Of a stretch of 64,000 bases of DNA, positions 18,365 to 27,331 are shown in pieces. Below the pieces are notes generated by a model. That model was not told where the DNA came from, did no database searches, and worked only from the letters and a program-made list of their open reading frames with translations. Where the stretch lies: positions 1,164,936-1,228,935 of the forward strand of contig NZ_CM001514.1 of NCBI RefSeq assembly GCF_000263715.2, given 5' to 3'. The translations under genes and the position numbers were made by a program. The stretch is from Pseudomonas synxantha BG33R (lineage in GTDB: Bacteria > Pseudomonadota > Gammaproteobacteria > Pseudomonadales > Pseudomonadaceae). Numbering within the stretch: the first letter of the stretch is position 1; the number at the start of each line of letters is the position of its first letter.

Positions 18365-19619
18365 AGCCAAACGTACGACTGAACTCGAAGAACTGTTGAT
18401 CGACGCCGAAGCCGATGACGAGGCCGTCCAGCAGGCCCATCCGCGGGTGGTTCGTCCGTGGCTCCTGCTACTGGGCCTGGTACTGGTGGCGTTGAACCTG
18501 CGGCCGGCGCTGTCGAGCATGTCGCCACTGCTGGCTGAAGTCTCCAGCAGCCTTGGGTTATCTGCGGCCAAGGCCGGGTTGCTGACTACTTTGCCGGTCT
18601 TGTGCCTGGGCCTGTTCGCGCCCACTGCGCCGATCCTGGCCAGACGTTTTGGCGCCGAGCGCGTGGTGCTGGGCATCCTGCTGACCCTGGCCGCCGGAAT
18701 TATCCTGCGCAGTTCGTTCGGTGAAGTGGGGCTGTTCGCCGGCAGCCTGATTGCCGGTGCGAGTATTGGCATCATTGGCGTGTTGCTGCCGGGCATCGTC
18801 AAGCGCGATTTTGCCAGGCAGGCGGGTGCCATGACCGGCGTCTACACCATGGCGTTGTGTCTAGGGGCTGCGTTGGCTGCGGGAGCCACGGTGCCCCTGA
18901 GCCAATATTTCGCAGACAGCTGGGCCATCGGCCTGGGGTTCTGGGTTATTCCGGCGTTGCTGGCGGCCTTGTTCTGGTTGCCACAAGTGGGGCAAAAGCA
19001 CGGTGCCCATCAGGTGGCTTACCGGGTCAGGGGCTTGCTGCGTGACCCGCTCGCCTGGCAGGTGACTTTGTACATGGGCCTGCAATCGTCCCTGGCCTAC
19101 ATTGTGTTTGGCTGGTTGCCGTCAATCCTGATCGGACGTGGCCTGAGTGCTACCGAAGCCGGGTTGGCGCTCTCAGGCTCCATCATTGTGCAACTGCTCA
19201 GTTCCCTGGCCGCACCGTGGTTGGCCACCCGAGGCAAGGACCAGCGCCTGGCGATTGTGGTGGTGATGCTGCTGACCCTCGGCGGCCTGTTCGGTTGCCT
19301 GTATGCGCCGCTGGACGGTTTATGGGGCTGGGCGATTCTGCTCGGTCTGGGGCAGGGCGGCACCTTCAGCCTGGCGCTGACTTTGATCGTGCTGCGCTCG
19401 CGTGACGCTCACGTCGCCGCCAACCTGTCGAGCATGGCCCAGGGGATCGGTTACACCCTGGCGTCAATGGGCCCGTTTGCGGTTGGCCTGGTGCACGACT
19501 GGACCGGCGGCTGGGCGGCTATCGGCTGGATCTTCGCGGTGATCGGCCTGGGCGCGATTGTCGCGGGCCTGGGCGCCGGTCGTGCGTGCTACGTACAGGT
19601 CACCAGCGAGAAGCTCTAG
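18354..19619 (+). CDS. CynX/NimT-type MFS transporter
   Basis: Inner-membrane transporter of the major facilitator superfamily, CynX/NimT (cyanate or nitroimidazole) branch, 421 residues with about twelve hydrophobic segments. The conserved first helix LVALNLRPALSSMSPLL is characteristic of the family. A charged N-terminal stretch of ~35 residues precedes the first membrane segment. ATG 18354 lies inside the decayed GntR remnant. Substrate cannot be read from sequence. Its stop codon overlaps that of the convergent DUF1120 gene at CTAG, with no terminator visible between them. Confidence 0.85.
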   Translation: MNLEAKRTTELEELLIDAEADDEAVQQAHPRVVRPWLLLLGLVLVALNLRPALSSMSPLLAEVSSSLGLSAAKAGLLTTLPVLCLGLFAPTAPILARRFGAERVVLGILLTLAAGIILRSSFGEVGLFAGSLIAGASIGIIGVLLPGIVKRDFARQAGAMTGVYTMALCLGAALAAGATVPLSQYFADSWAIGLGFWVIPALLAALFWLPQVGQKHGAHQVAYRVRGLLRDPLAWQVTLYMGLQSSLAYIVFGWLPSILIGRGLSATEAGLALSGSIIVQLLSSLAAPWLATRGKDQRLAIVVVMLLTLGGLFGCLYAPLDGLWGWAILLGLGQGGTFSLALTLIVLRSRDAHVAANLSSMAQGIGYTLASMGPFAVGLVHDWTGGWAAIGWIFAVIGLGAIVAGLGAGRACYVQVTSEKL

Positions 19620-20260
19620 AGGTAAACCACTTCCAGAGTGGCTGAACCGTCGAGCGGGGTTTCCACGCTCAGGTCCAGGTTTTGTCGAGCATTGATCACC
19701 GTCTGCACGGTGACGGTGCTCAGCATTAAACCGATGGCCGCGGGGCCGCTGACACTACCCTCTACGTCGGTAAAACCCAGGTAGCTCCTGGAGCCGATGT
19801 CGATGGGGTTGAGGTTGGACGTGCGCCACGCCAGGCCCCCGGTAGTGGACTCGGTGCCGTAGATCTGCGCAATGTTGCCGGCCTGGGTCTGTCGTGGGTC
19901 GAAGGTCATGGAGTAGACCCCCAGGCGGTTGCCGCTGACATCGAACCCCAGGCCGTAGTAAATCTCGCTGTCGACCATGGCCGAGCCGTCGCGGTTGTCG
20001 CGCATGCGCAGGGCAAAGCGAACCGTGCCCGTGCAGGCGATGCCGACGGTCAAGGTCTTGACGGGCAGACGCGTAGCAGTCTCCAGGTTCAAGTCCTGTT
20101 GGGCAATCTTGCCGTAGTCAATCAGGGCACCGCCGGGGAACTGCGGCATGCAGGCGGAGGGAGTGATCAGGCCTTTGACACTCAGGTCCACCGCCGAGGC
20201 GGCTAGCACAGAGGGCGTGCTGGTCAACAGCAACAGACTGGTAAAGAGGCGGGTTTTCAC
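19616..20260 (-). CDS. DUF1120 fimbrial subunit (last gene of the fimbrial operon)
   Basis: Exported 214-residue DUF1120 protein and probable minor pilin. Signal peptide to about residue 20 (VLAASA), then the family motif SAVDLSVKGLITPSACMP, a second Cys in GIACTG, the DNRDGSA motif, and the C-terminal strand GSATLEVVYL with a penultimate Tyr-type ending as in chaperone-usher subunits. It lies 25 bases downstream of the tip-candidate gene. It overlaps the stop codon of the convergent transporter. It is more similar to the second domain of the tip candidate (DNRDGSA) than to the upstream tandem subunits (DNRAGS). Confidence 0.85.
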   Translation of the reverse strand: MKTRLFTSLLLLTSTPSVLAASAVDLSVKGLITPSACMPQFPGGALIDYGKIAQQDLNLETATRLPVKTLTVGIACTGTVRFALRMRDNRDGSAMVDSEIYYGLGFDVSGNRLGVYSMTFDPRQTQAGNIAQIYGTESTTGGLAWRTSNLNPIDIGSRSYLGFTDVEGSVSGPAAIGLMLSTVTVQTVINARQNLDLSVETPLDGSATLEVVYL

Positions 20261-20285
20261 GGGACGAGTTCCTCATAGTGACGGG

Positions 20286-21425
20286 TCAGGGGTAGACGAT
20301 TTCGATAGTGCCGGAACCATTGATATGCACCACCTCGCGAAGATTCAGGCTTTGCATGGGGGCAAGGTAAGACTTGAGGCGCATCGTGCCGGTCAGGGTC
20401 TGGATGGCGACCGGGCCGGTGGTGACCCCCATCGTGTCGGTAAACCCCAGCAGGCTGTTGGCGGCCATGGGGATTTGCCGTGCGGTGGAACTGCTCCATG
20501 CCACGCCGTTGCTGGTGGAGTCGGTGCGGTACAGCGCGGGGAAGGTGTCGGCGCTGAATTCGGCCGGGTCGATAGTCAGGTAAAACCGCCCGATTTTGTT
20601 GCGACTGGCATCCAGGTCCAATCCATACGCGGTTTCATCGGTACCGCCCGTGGCTGAACCGTCGCGATTGTCTTTCATGTGCAGAGCAAAGCGGATCGGC
20701 GCATCGCAGGTCACACTCAGGCGCAGTGTGCGCATGGGCAGCGGTGTTTCAGTGGTGGCGTTGAGGTCTTTGGCATACAGGGTGCCGTAGTCCACCACGC
20801 CGTGGTCGGATAATGTCGGCAGGCAGGCGATGGGCGCAAAGTGCGCGCGCACGGTCAGTTCCCGGTAGCGTCCGTTTTGTGCGCTGTACACCATCCCGGA
20901 AACTTCCCAGGTGGTGTTGTCGCGCACTTGAGTGGCAGCGGGGTCGGCCCAGGCGCGCAGCGTCAGTTGCAACGACAGGGTGTTGCCCCTGAGCACCGCA
21001 CCGTGTTCGACCGGCGCGACGCCATGGCCGGAGCGCCATTCCAGCTCCGTGCCATTGGCCACGGGCGCCTGGCCCGCAGCAGGTAGCAGCCCCAACTTTA
21101 CGGCGCGACCATCGAGCACGGCGTTGCCGGCTTCGATGGCATAGCTGCCATGCGGGGTAAATTGCAGGCGCTGCGGGCTAGCGGCCAGTGCGCGATAGAA
21201 CAGGCTCAAATCTTGCGCTTGCGGACAGTTGATGGTCACGCTCAGGCGCCGCTCGCCAAGCAAGCGTTCCAGTGCACTGTCGCTTTGTGCCAGGCGGCTC
21301 ATCAAGCCGAAATCGATCAGGGGTTCGCTGACATTCAGTTGGCATTCTTCCAAGGCGTGGGCGGTGCCGGCACCGCCGATCAATAACCACAGGCACAGTT
21401 GGCGCATACACGTTGCGAAGGGCAT
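20286..21425 (-). CDS. Two-domain DUF1120 protein, probable fimbrial tip adhesin
   Basis: A 379-residue exported protein that fits a tip adhesin. After a signal peptide (to HALEE, about residue 23) comes a ~190-residue N-terminal domain with no DUF1120 motifs, then a C-terminal pilin domain with ACLPTLSDHGVVDYG, SVTCDAPIRFALHMKDNRDGSA and C-terminal IEIVYP. It lacks the N-terminal donor-strand segment (VDLTVKG) found in the other subunits, as expected for a subunit that is first in the fibre. ATG 21425 is chosen over a longer open frame because it lies 12 bases after the usher stop, has GAGG upstream and gives a signal peptide. The receptor bound is unknown. Confidence 0.8.
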   Translation of the reverse strand: MPFATCMRQLCLWLLIGGAGTAHALEECQLNVSEPLIDFGLMSRLAQSDSALERLLGERRLSVTINCPQAQDLSLFYRALAASPQRLQFTPHGSYAIEAGNAVLDGRAVKLGLLPAAGQAPVANGTELEWRSGHGVAPVEHGAVLRGNTLSLQLTLRAWADPAATQVRDNTTWEVSGMVYSAQNGRYRELTVRAHFAPIACLPTLSDHGVVDYGTLYAKDLNATTETPLPMRTLRLSVTCDAPIRFALHMKDNRDGSATGGTDETAYGLDLDASRNKIGRFYLTIDPAEFSADTFPALYRTDSTSNGVAWSSSTARQIPMAANSLLGFTDTMGVTTGPVAIQTLTGTMRLKSYLAPMQSLNLREVVHINGSGTIEIVYP

Positions 21426-21436
21426 GACGGGGATCC

Positions 21437-23863
21437 TCAAGGCGCGTGGCAACGCGCGGGAGCAGTTTCGAAGTACACCGTGGGGTCGGCTTTTTCCGGA
21501 AGTGAGTAACGCAATTCGCATCGACCGCCATCGGGCATGGTTATCCACAGCGTCGATTGGTCCAGCACGTTGGGTAGAAACACCTGGCTGCCGTCTTGCA
21601 CCAAGGTGACGAACTCGCCGCTGGCGCTGCTGACTGAGGCTCCGGCAGGCAGAGGTTTACCCTGGTCGGTGCTGACGGTGAGCAATATGCGACGGGTCAA
21701 GCTGATGCCAAATTCCACTCGGTCAACAGCGCCGCGTCCGGCCGAGATCATCGCCAGGCCATTGTGGATGTCGGCATTGCGCGGCAGTGAACGTGTCTGC
21801 ACTTCCACTGGGCTGCGCCCGTAGGCGGTGACTTGCGGCACCACGGCCTGGCCTTGCCAGTCGGTCCATACCGCGCCGCTGGGGGTGCTGAGCTTGATGC
21901 CACTCATATCGCCGACCGACGCCAGGGCAAAGGTGTCGCGCACCGGGTAGGGTGAAAAAGTTACGCCGTCGCCATGTATCACCACACCGCCGCGAGCGCC
22001 GCCTTGATAACTGGAGCGTTCGGCATCGGAGCGGCTGTAGCTGAAATCGAGCTGGCTGTAACGCGGCAATACCGAGACGCCCAGCGTGGTTTCCACTTGA
22101 TGGTCGCTGCTGTCGTGTTCGGCGCTGACGCGATAGCTGAGTTGGTCGTCGATCTGTTCGGTGAGGCCCAGGCCGGTGCGGTTCTCACCGCCGGAATTGC
22201 GCGCCCAGCTACGTAGCCGGCGACTTTCGCCCAACGGCACGCTGATATTGAGGTACACGGCGTTGTCCTGTTGCTGGCTACCGCCCATTTGCCACTCGGC
22301 ACTGGCCGACAGTGACACAGCACCGATACTCGTGCCCCACGAGGCCAACGCACGGCTGCTGCTGTCGCCAGCGAAGTTGGCCGAGCGCGCAACCCCGGCG
22401 CTGAACGCACCCAGCAGCGGATGCGACCAGCCCAGGTTGAGGCTTTGCTGGTCGCGATAACGAGAGTCGCGGTTGCTGTCACCACGCTCATACGTGCTTT
22501 CTTCGAGTTCGCGATAGCCGATGCTGCGCCAGGAATTGGCGACGCTGATCGACCACTGCTCGCCCAGGCGCTGGGACCAGGAAAGGTCAGTCTGTACGCC
22601 CGAAACCTTTTCCCACGCCTGGGTGTTGGACAGCTGCGTGGACAGTTGGATCTGGCTGTCCACCCACGGCAACCAGCCCAGGCTGGCGCCCACCGAGCGG
22701 TAATCGCTGGCTGCCAGTACACCGGTGCCCAGGGTCAACTGCGGGTGCAGCGCACCGGTCCAGCCGCCACTGACCACCCACGGATCAGCGCCTTTGGCGT
22801 CGCCCACATTACGCACCCGACCCGCCGCCACGGAGTAACCCGGTGCTGGCAACCCAAGGCCGAGCATGGCCGCCGGCACGGTGAAGCGCCGCTCACCGCC
22901 AGCGCTTTCCTTGACCGTGACCTCCACGTCCGAGCGCGTATTCAAGCGACGTACATCGGTCAGGGTAAAGGGACCAGCGGGCACGACGGTGGAGTGAATC
23001 AACGCTCCGTTCTGTCGTACCTCCACCTGGGCAGGGCTGTTGGCAATGCCCTGGATCCGCGCACCCTGGCCCTGTTCTTGAAGGGCGTGCTCGGTAAGCA
23101 CCTGCACCCCGGTGATCTGCGCGCCGGACAGTACCGGGTTATACAGGTTGATTTGCCCAGCCTGCAGCACCGCCTGGTGGCTGGCAAAGGTGCGTTGGGC
23201 ATAGGCTTGCAAGTGGGTGCTGCGTGACAGGCCATCCTGCCAGGTCTGTACTTGGCGGCTGCGCACGATCCAATCGCCGGCATTGAACCCCACCTCGGTG
23301 TTGGCCGAGCCAAAGCGGCTGGCGTCATCGCCGAAGCGGTTGTAGAAACCACTGAGGTCGTAGTTGAGCAGCCCGGCAAACCCGCCGGTTTCGTACCCCG
23401 AGATATCCTGTTGTATGGGGCGCAGCGCCTCGGTGGGTACCACCAGTGACACCGTCAGCGTCGCCGGGTCCGGTTCAACCAGGGTTTGTGGATATTGCGC
23501 AAGAAAATCCTGACAACCTGCCGTTTCATTCGGGATCACCAGGTTGGCGGCGTCCAGCAATGCGCGGTCGAAGCACAGGTTGCCTTGCTGATCGAAGGTC
23601 ACATCCAGCCGGCCGTGTCGCTGACCATTGACCCGCAGATTGACCGTGTGTTGCCCGCTGGCGAAGCGCGGTGCTGCCAGCAGCAGGCTGGCCAGCTGTG
23701 GATCAATGCCGCGTTGATGCAAGGTCTGGGCGTCGAAGCTGGAGTTTTCGGCCCATGCCTTGGCGGGCATCAGCGCGCACAGCAGTAACACCAGCGGCAA
23801 GGTCGAGCTGACAGGGATGTCGGGCACGGCTTCGCCGTCACGGTAACTCAATACTGTTTTCAC
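21437..23863 (-). CDS. Fimbrial outer-membrane usher protein
   Basis: Outer-membrane pore that receives chaperone-subunit complexes and extrudes the fimbria. The 808-residue protein has a signal peptide ending at AKAWA, an N-terminal domain (FDAQTLHQRGIDP and the CFDRALL Cys region), a long beta-barrel part with TPSGAVWTDWQGQAVVP-type usher motifs near residue 650, and C-terminal domains ending in a Cys-containing segment (GGRCELRYSLPEKAD). Length is near that of standard ushers. Co-transcribed with the downstream tip candidate (11-base gap); upstream there is a 120-base gap with a hairpin. Confidence 0.92.
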   Translation of the reverse strand: MKTVLSYRDGEAVPDIPVSSTLPLVLLLCALMPAKAWAENSSFDAQTLHQRGIDPQLASLLLAAPRFASGQHTVNLRVNGQRHGRLDVTFDQQGNLCFDRALLDAANLVIPNETAGCQDFLAQYPQTLVEPDPATLTVSLVVPTEALRPIQQDISGYETGGFAGLLNYDLSGFYNRFGDDASRFGSANTEVGFNAGDWIVRSRQVQTWQDGLSRSTHLQAYAQRTFASHQAVLQAGQINLYNPVLSGAQITGVQVLTEHALQEQGQGARIQGIANSPAQVEVRQNGALIHSTVVPAGPFTLTDVRRLNTRSDVEVTVKESAGGERRFTVPAAMLGLGLPAPGYSVAAGRVRNVGDAKGADPWVVSGGWTGALHPQLTLGTGVLAASDYRSVGASLGWLPWVDSQIQLSTQLSNTQAWEKVSGVQTDLSWSQRLGEQWSISVANSWRSIGYRELEESTYERGDSNRDSRYRDQQSLNLGWSHPLLGAFSAGVARSANFAGDSSSRALASWGTSIGAVSLSASAEWQMGGSQQQDNAVYLNISVPLGESRRLRSWARNSGGENRTGLGLTEQIDDQLSYRVSAEHDSSDHQVETTLGVSVLPRYSQLDFSYSRSDAERSSYQGGARGGVVIHGDGVTFSPYPVRDTFALASVGDMSGIKLSTPSGAVWTDWQGQAVVPQVTAYGRSPVEVQTRSLPRNADIHNGLAMISAGRGAVDRVEFGISLTRRILLTVSTDQGKPLPAGASVSSASGEFVTLVQDGSQVFLPNVLDQSTLWITMPDGGRCELRYSLPEKADPTVYFETAPARCHAP

Positions 23864-23914
23864 GCAAGGTACTCGAGTAGTGAACGCGCGGGCCCCGTGT
23901 GCCCAGGCGTTCTG

Positions 23915-23936
23915 GTGACGGTCAATGAGCCGTCAC
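23915..23936 (-). other. Hairpin between chaperone and usher genes
   Basis: Perfect seven-base-pair inverted repeat GTGACGG...CCGTCAC with an eight-base loop in the 120-base gap between the chaperone stop and the usher start. No T run follows on the minus strand, so it is more likely an mRNA processing or stability element than a terminator. Confidence 0.45.
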
Positions 23937-23983
23937 TTCGTTATTCAGGCGGCGGTCAGGGGGGCGACGCCTGCGGTTTTCAG

Positions 23984-24688
23984 TCAGAGGGTGATCGGTG
24001 CGTCGTAGGCCTTCACCGCAAAGCCGTACACAGTGGCCGGCTGCAACCTGACCGTGTTGGCCTTGCCGCCGCTGGCCGGCACGCTCAAGGCTTCGCCGGG
24101 CAGCACGTAAGTGCGCGGCAGCATCGCCCTGCCGTTGCCGGGCAACAGCAGCAGTTCCTGCGCCAGGCGTACTACATAGGGCGTGTCGTTACGCACCTGC
24201 AACTGGCCGTCGCGCAAGGTCCAGGTCAGGTCGGTCCAGGGCGTGCGGTTGGGGGCAAGGCCTTTGGGATGCACGATCACCGGCAAGTTCTGGCGCACGG
24301 TCACACCCACGCGGGCATGTCCGGCGGCGGTCGCGTCACGGCCTTGGGGCATGCCTTCGAACACCGCGCGTTTAAGCCGTTGGGTGAGCAACGGCTTCCG
24401 GTTTTGCAGGATGAAGCGCACCAACTGGGATTTGGACGCCTCGACCCGTGAAAGCGGCGGGGTCACCACCAGCAGCGGCTCGGTGTCCTCCGGAATATCC
24501 TGCAGGGTCACATGCAGCAGCGCGAGTTGGCTGTCGGTGTTGGTCACTGACACTGCCGCTTCGCCTTCGGCTTCGAACACGATCACCACGGAGGTGTCCG
24601 GTATCATCCCGTCGGCTTTGACTTGATTGCCGAGTATCAGCAGCAGGGCGACAAGGCCGACAGCGGTGTTTGAGAATGTCGTCGTCAT
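23984..24688 (-). CDS. Periplasmic fimbrial chaperone (PapD-like)
   Basis: Periplasmic chaperone of the chaperone-usher pathway, which completes the immunoglobulin fold of subunits until the usher takes over. The 234-residue protein has a signal peptide (to VKADG), an N-terminal domain with alternating hydrophobic G1-type strand (SQLVRFILQNRKPLL), and a second domain ending in VYGFAVKAYDAPITL. It is divergent from classical PapD and would be hard to place without its neighbours: usher downstream and DUF1120 subunits upstream. It lies 32 bases after the fifth subunit gene. Confidence 0.83.
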   Translation of the reverse strand: MTTTFSNTAVGLVALLLILGNQVKADGMIPDTSVVIVFEAEGEAAVSVTNTDSQLALLHVTLQDIPEDTEPLLVVTPPLSRVEASKSQLVRFILQNRKPLLTQRLKRAVFEGMPQGRDATAAGHARVGVTVRQNLPVIVHPKGLAPNRTPWTDLTWTLRDGQLQVRNDTPYVVRLAQELLLLPGNGRAMLPRTYVLPGEALSVPASGGKANTVRLQPATVYGFAVKAYDAPITL

Positions 24689-24720
24689 GACGGGTTTTCC
24701 ATTAGGCCAAAAGGCATCGG

Positions 24721-25404
24721 TCAGAGGTAGCGCAAATCCAGGACGATGGAGCCGTCGAGGGGGACTTCCTGGTCCAGCGTCAGGTACTGCGAAAAGTTGA
24801 TGGCGGTGACCACCTGAAGCTCGGCGGTCAGTTGGCTGATGAAATCCGGTTGACGGTCGCCCAGCGGTGCAAAGGCCATATAGGATCTTGGATAGGCGTT
24901 GGGGTCCGGCGACCAGGTTTCCCCGTTGTTGGTGGAGGCCAATACCTGCATGGGCTGCGCATCGCCCACCGCGTTGCGATAGGACAACGCCACGGAGCCG
25001 AGACGCTCCTCGGGGGCGTGGATGTTTCTGCCCAGTCCGTAGAAAAAGTCGGGGGCCAGCGAGGAGTCGGCGCGATTGTCGATGCCTACCAAGGCAAACA
25101 GCATGGGCCTGGCGCAGAGCACATGCAGTTCGAGTAGCTGGCTGGGCAGCACGGTAAACTCGTCTGCATTGAGGCTATGTGCGGGGATCTTGTCGTGCTC
25201 GATGATGCCGTCATTCGTCAGCTCGATATGGCAGGCATCCGGTGTCACCCGGCCGGTCACCGTGAGGTCGACGGTCGACGCTGCGTGGGCATCGGTCATC
25301 GCGGCCAGGCCAAGCACGATGGCCACGTTTTGCCCCCATGCCGCGAGCACGGGCAGCGCCAGACGCAGCCCATGCCTGCCGGCGCTCGAGGGGTGGGCGG
25401 CCAT
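24721..25404 (-). CDS. DUF1120 fimbrial subunit 5 of the tandem array
   Basis: 227-residue DUF1120 protein, the most divergent of the five tandem subunits. It has an unusually long N terminus before the signal-peptide end (TDAHAAS, near residue 42), then STVDLTVTGRVTPDACHI, a second Cys (LHVLCARP), the DNRADSS variant and C-terminal VLDLRYL. The ATG at 25404 is three bases from the preceding stop with no clear ribosome site, so it may be translated by coupling, or the real start may be further in. Its position next to the chaperone and its divergence suggest a specialised adaptor or minor subunit (inference). Confidence 0.82.
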   Translation of the reverse strand: MAAHPSSAGRHGLRLALPVLAAWGQNVAIVLGLAAMTDAHAASTVDLTVTGRVTPDACHIELTNDGIIEHDKIPAHSLNADEFTVLPSQLLELHVLCARPMLFALVGIDNRADSSLAPDFFYGLGRNIHAPEERLGSVALSYRNAVGDAQPMQVLASTNNGETWSPDPNAYPRSYMAFAPLGDRQPDFISQLTAELQVVTAINFSQYLTLDQEVPLDGSIVLDLRYL

Positions 25405-25407
25405 GGG

Positions 25408-26028
25408 TTACAGGTACTTCACTTCAAGGGTGGCGGAGCCGTCGATGGTCACCTCATTGCTGAGGTCCATGCCGGCAGTGCTCATGATGAAGGTCTGCAC
25501 TTGCAGATCGACCTGCAGGTCTTTGACAGGCAGCGGCTGGCTGTCGTCATCCATTGCGGCGATCGACATGTACAGGCCCGGATCCCAGAACTTTTCTTTG
25601 AACCAGGTATTACCTTGGTCGGACGATGCAATGGGTTGCACCACTACACCATCATCGGCCAGTGGATTGGCAAGCGTGAGGCTGTATCCCCCCAGCTTCT
25701 GGGTGTCATTGATAAAGCCCAGGCCGTAACTCGAAGAGATACCTGAGGATGCACGGTTATCGATCGAGTGCAGGGCGAATTGGATCGGCGCATCGCAATT
25801 GACGGCCAGGACCAGGGTATGGTTGCCAATGACTGTCGGGTTGTCAGGTTTCAGGTCTTTAGCAGAGATCTTGCCGTGGTCGATCACATTGCTACCGTGA
25901 AAGGTGGGTATACAGGCGCTGGGCACGATCAGCCCTTTGACGGTCAGGTCGACGCTGGAGGCAGCGAAGGCAGTGGTTGAGCTGAGCAGAAGTACGCTGG
26001 CGGCCAGGGTGGTCAATCGAATGTTCAT
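25408..26028 (-). CDS. DUF1120 fimbrial subunit 4 of the tandem array
   Basis: 206-residue DUF1120 subunit. The ATG at 26028 has GGAG six bases upstream and gives a clean signal peptide ending at TAFAAS. The mature N terminus SSVDLTVKGLIVPSACIP fits a donor-strand segment ending at the first Cys; the second Cys is in VNCDAPIQFALH, followed by DNRASS and C-terminal SATLEVKYL. It lies 16 bases after subunit 3. Confidence 0.85.
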   Translation of the reverse strand: MNIRLTTLAASVLLLSSTTAFAASSVDLTVKGLIVPSACIPTFHGSNVIDHGKISAKDLKPDNPTVIGNHTLVLAVNCDAPIQFALHSIDNRASSGISSSYGLGFINDTQKLGGYSLTLANPLADDGVVVQPIASSDQGNTWFKEKFWDPGLYMSIAAMDDDSQPLPVKDLQVDLQVQTFIMSTAGMDLSNEVTIDGSATLEVKYL

Positions 26029-26044
26029 CGGGGGCTCCATATCC

Positions 26045-26665
26045 TTAGAGGTAATTGACTTGCACGGTGGCGTGGCCGTCGATAGGTACATCGTCGGTCA
26101 GCGTCAGGTTGCTGGCAGGCGCAATGTGAGTGATCAGGCGGATCTCGGCGTCCAGCTTCTGGATCGCAATCGGCACCAGGCCGTCGTTGTTGGCAACCGC
26201 CGTCAGCACGGTGTGGCTGAGCATCACGGAGGGCATCCAGGTTGTGCCGCCATCCCTGGAGATAATGGTGCGTACCGGCATGTTGTCGGCGACCGGCTGG
26301 TAGAGGCCAAGCCCGGCATCACCGACTTTTTCATCGTTGGGGGTCATGCCCAGGCCGTGCCAACTGAAGTGGCTGGCAGTGGTGCCGGCACGGTTGTCGA
26401 TGGTGTTCAGGGTAAAAAACGTCGGCCCTTCGCAACGCACGCTCAAGAGCATGGTTTCTCGGGGCAGGTCGGTGTAGGTGTCGCTATTGAGATCCTTGAC
26501 CGACACCTTGCCGAAGTCGACATTGCCACCGCCGGAGACCTCTGGCGCGCAGGCGCTTGGCGTGATGATGCCTTTGACGGTGAGGTCCAGGCTGCTGGCG
26601 GCCAGTGTGAGAGGCGAGGTGGTCAACAATAGGACGGCCAGGGGCGTGGCTCTTAAGTAAGTCAT
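26045..26665 (-). CDS. DUF1120 fimbrial subunit 3 of the tandem array
   Basis: 206-residue DUF1120 subunit with a signal peptide ending at LTLAAS, mature start SSLDLTVKGIITPSACAP, second Cys in SVRCEGPTFF, motif DNRAGTT, and C-terminal HATVQVNYL. The start at 26665 has AAGGAAGG-type sequence just upstream. It lies 33 bases after subunit 2. Confidence 0.85.
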   Translation of the reverse strand: MTYLRATPLAVLLLTTSPLTLAASSLDLTVKGIITPSACAPEVSGGGNVDFGKVSVKDLNSDTYTDLPRETMLLSVRCEGPTFFTLNTIDNRAGTTASHFSWHGLGMTPNDEKVGDAGLGLYQPVADNMPVRTIISRDGGTTWMPSVMLSHTVLTAVANNDGLVPIAIQKLDAEIRLITHIAPASNLTLTDDVPIDGHATVQVNYL

Positions 26666-26698
26666 CGTTTGAACCTTCCTTAGTACGAAGATGAGGGG

Positions 26699-27316
26699 TT
26701 ACAGGTACAGAACTTCCAAAGTTGCGGAGCCGTCCAGCGCCACTTCGTTGGCCAGGCTCAAGCCGTTGGCGGGTGCAATGGCGGTGTGCACGGTGATGTC
26801 CATGAGCGCGTTGTGCACGGGGTGCGGGGCCCAGCCGGAATCGGCACGGCTGCCCAGGGCCACCAACATAGCGTCTTGCAGCGGGTCCTCCGGATAGAGC
26901 GGCGCCCAGGGGCGCTGTTCGTACTGGTAGAGCAAGGTCGAAGGCGTTTCGGCGACGGGCTTACTGAACATCAGTTGGTACCCGCCGAGCTTTTCTGTGC
27001 CGTTGGCTACACCCAGGCCGTAGGCGCCGAACGTTGAGGAGCCGGCTCGGTTGTCGATGGGCTTGATGGCAAACAGCGTCGCCGCCTCGCAACTCACGCT
27101 CAGTTGTAATGTCTGGTCCTCAAGCCAGGTATGGCTGTCGAGGTTCAGGTCTTTTGCTGCGACTTTTCCATAGTCCACAGCCCCTGGCAGGTTCGGGGTG
27201 CAGGCACTCGGTGTGATCAAGCCCTTGACGGTCAGGTCCACGGAACTGGCAGCGAAAGCGGATGACGCCAGGGTGAGCAGCAGGGCGCTGCTCAACAGGG
27301 GCAGGCGGGTCTTCAT
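26699..27316 (-). CDS. DUF1120 fimbrial subunit 2 of the tandem array
   Basis: 205-residue DUF1120 subunit, a close paralogue of subunit 1 (shared TPSTLL, ALGSRADSGWAPHPV and TIAPANGL-like segments). Signal peptide MKTRLPLLSSALLLTL to AFAAS, then SSVDLTVKGLITPSACTP and second Cys in SVSCEAATLFAI. ATG 27316 is preferred to an ATG at 27331 because both close paralogues have MKT at the signal-peptide start and a conserved GGA nine to ten bases upstream. If the outer ATG were used, it would abut the preceding stop (TAAATG). Confidence 0.85.
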   Translation of the reverse strand: MKTRLPLLSSALLLTLASSAFAASSVDLTVKGLITPSACTPNLPGAVDYGKVAAKDLNLDSHTWLEDQTLQLSVSCEAATLFAIKPIDNRAGSSTFGAYGLGVANGTEKLGGYQLMFSKPVAETPSTLLYQYEQRPWAPLYPEDPLQDAMLVALGSRADSGWAPHPVHNALMDITVHTAIAPANGLSLANEVALDGSATLEVLYL

Positions 27317-27331
27317 CTGGGAAACGTCCAT

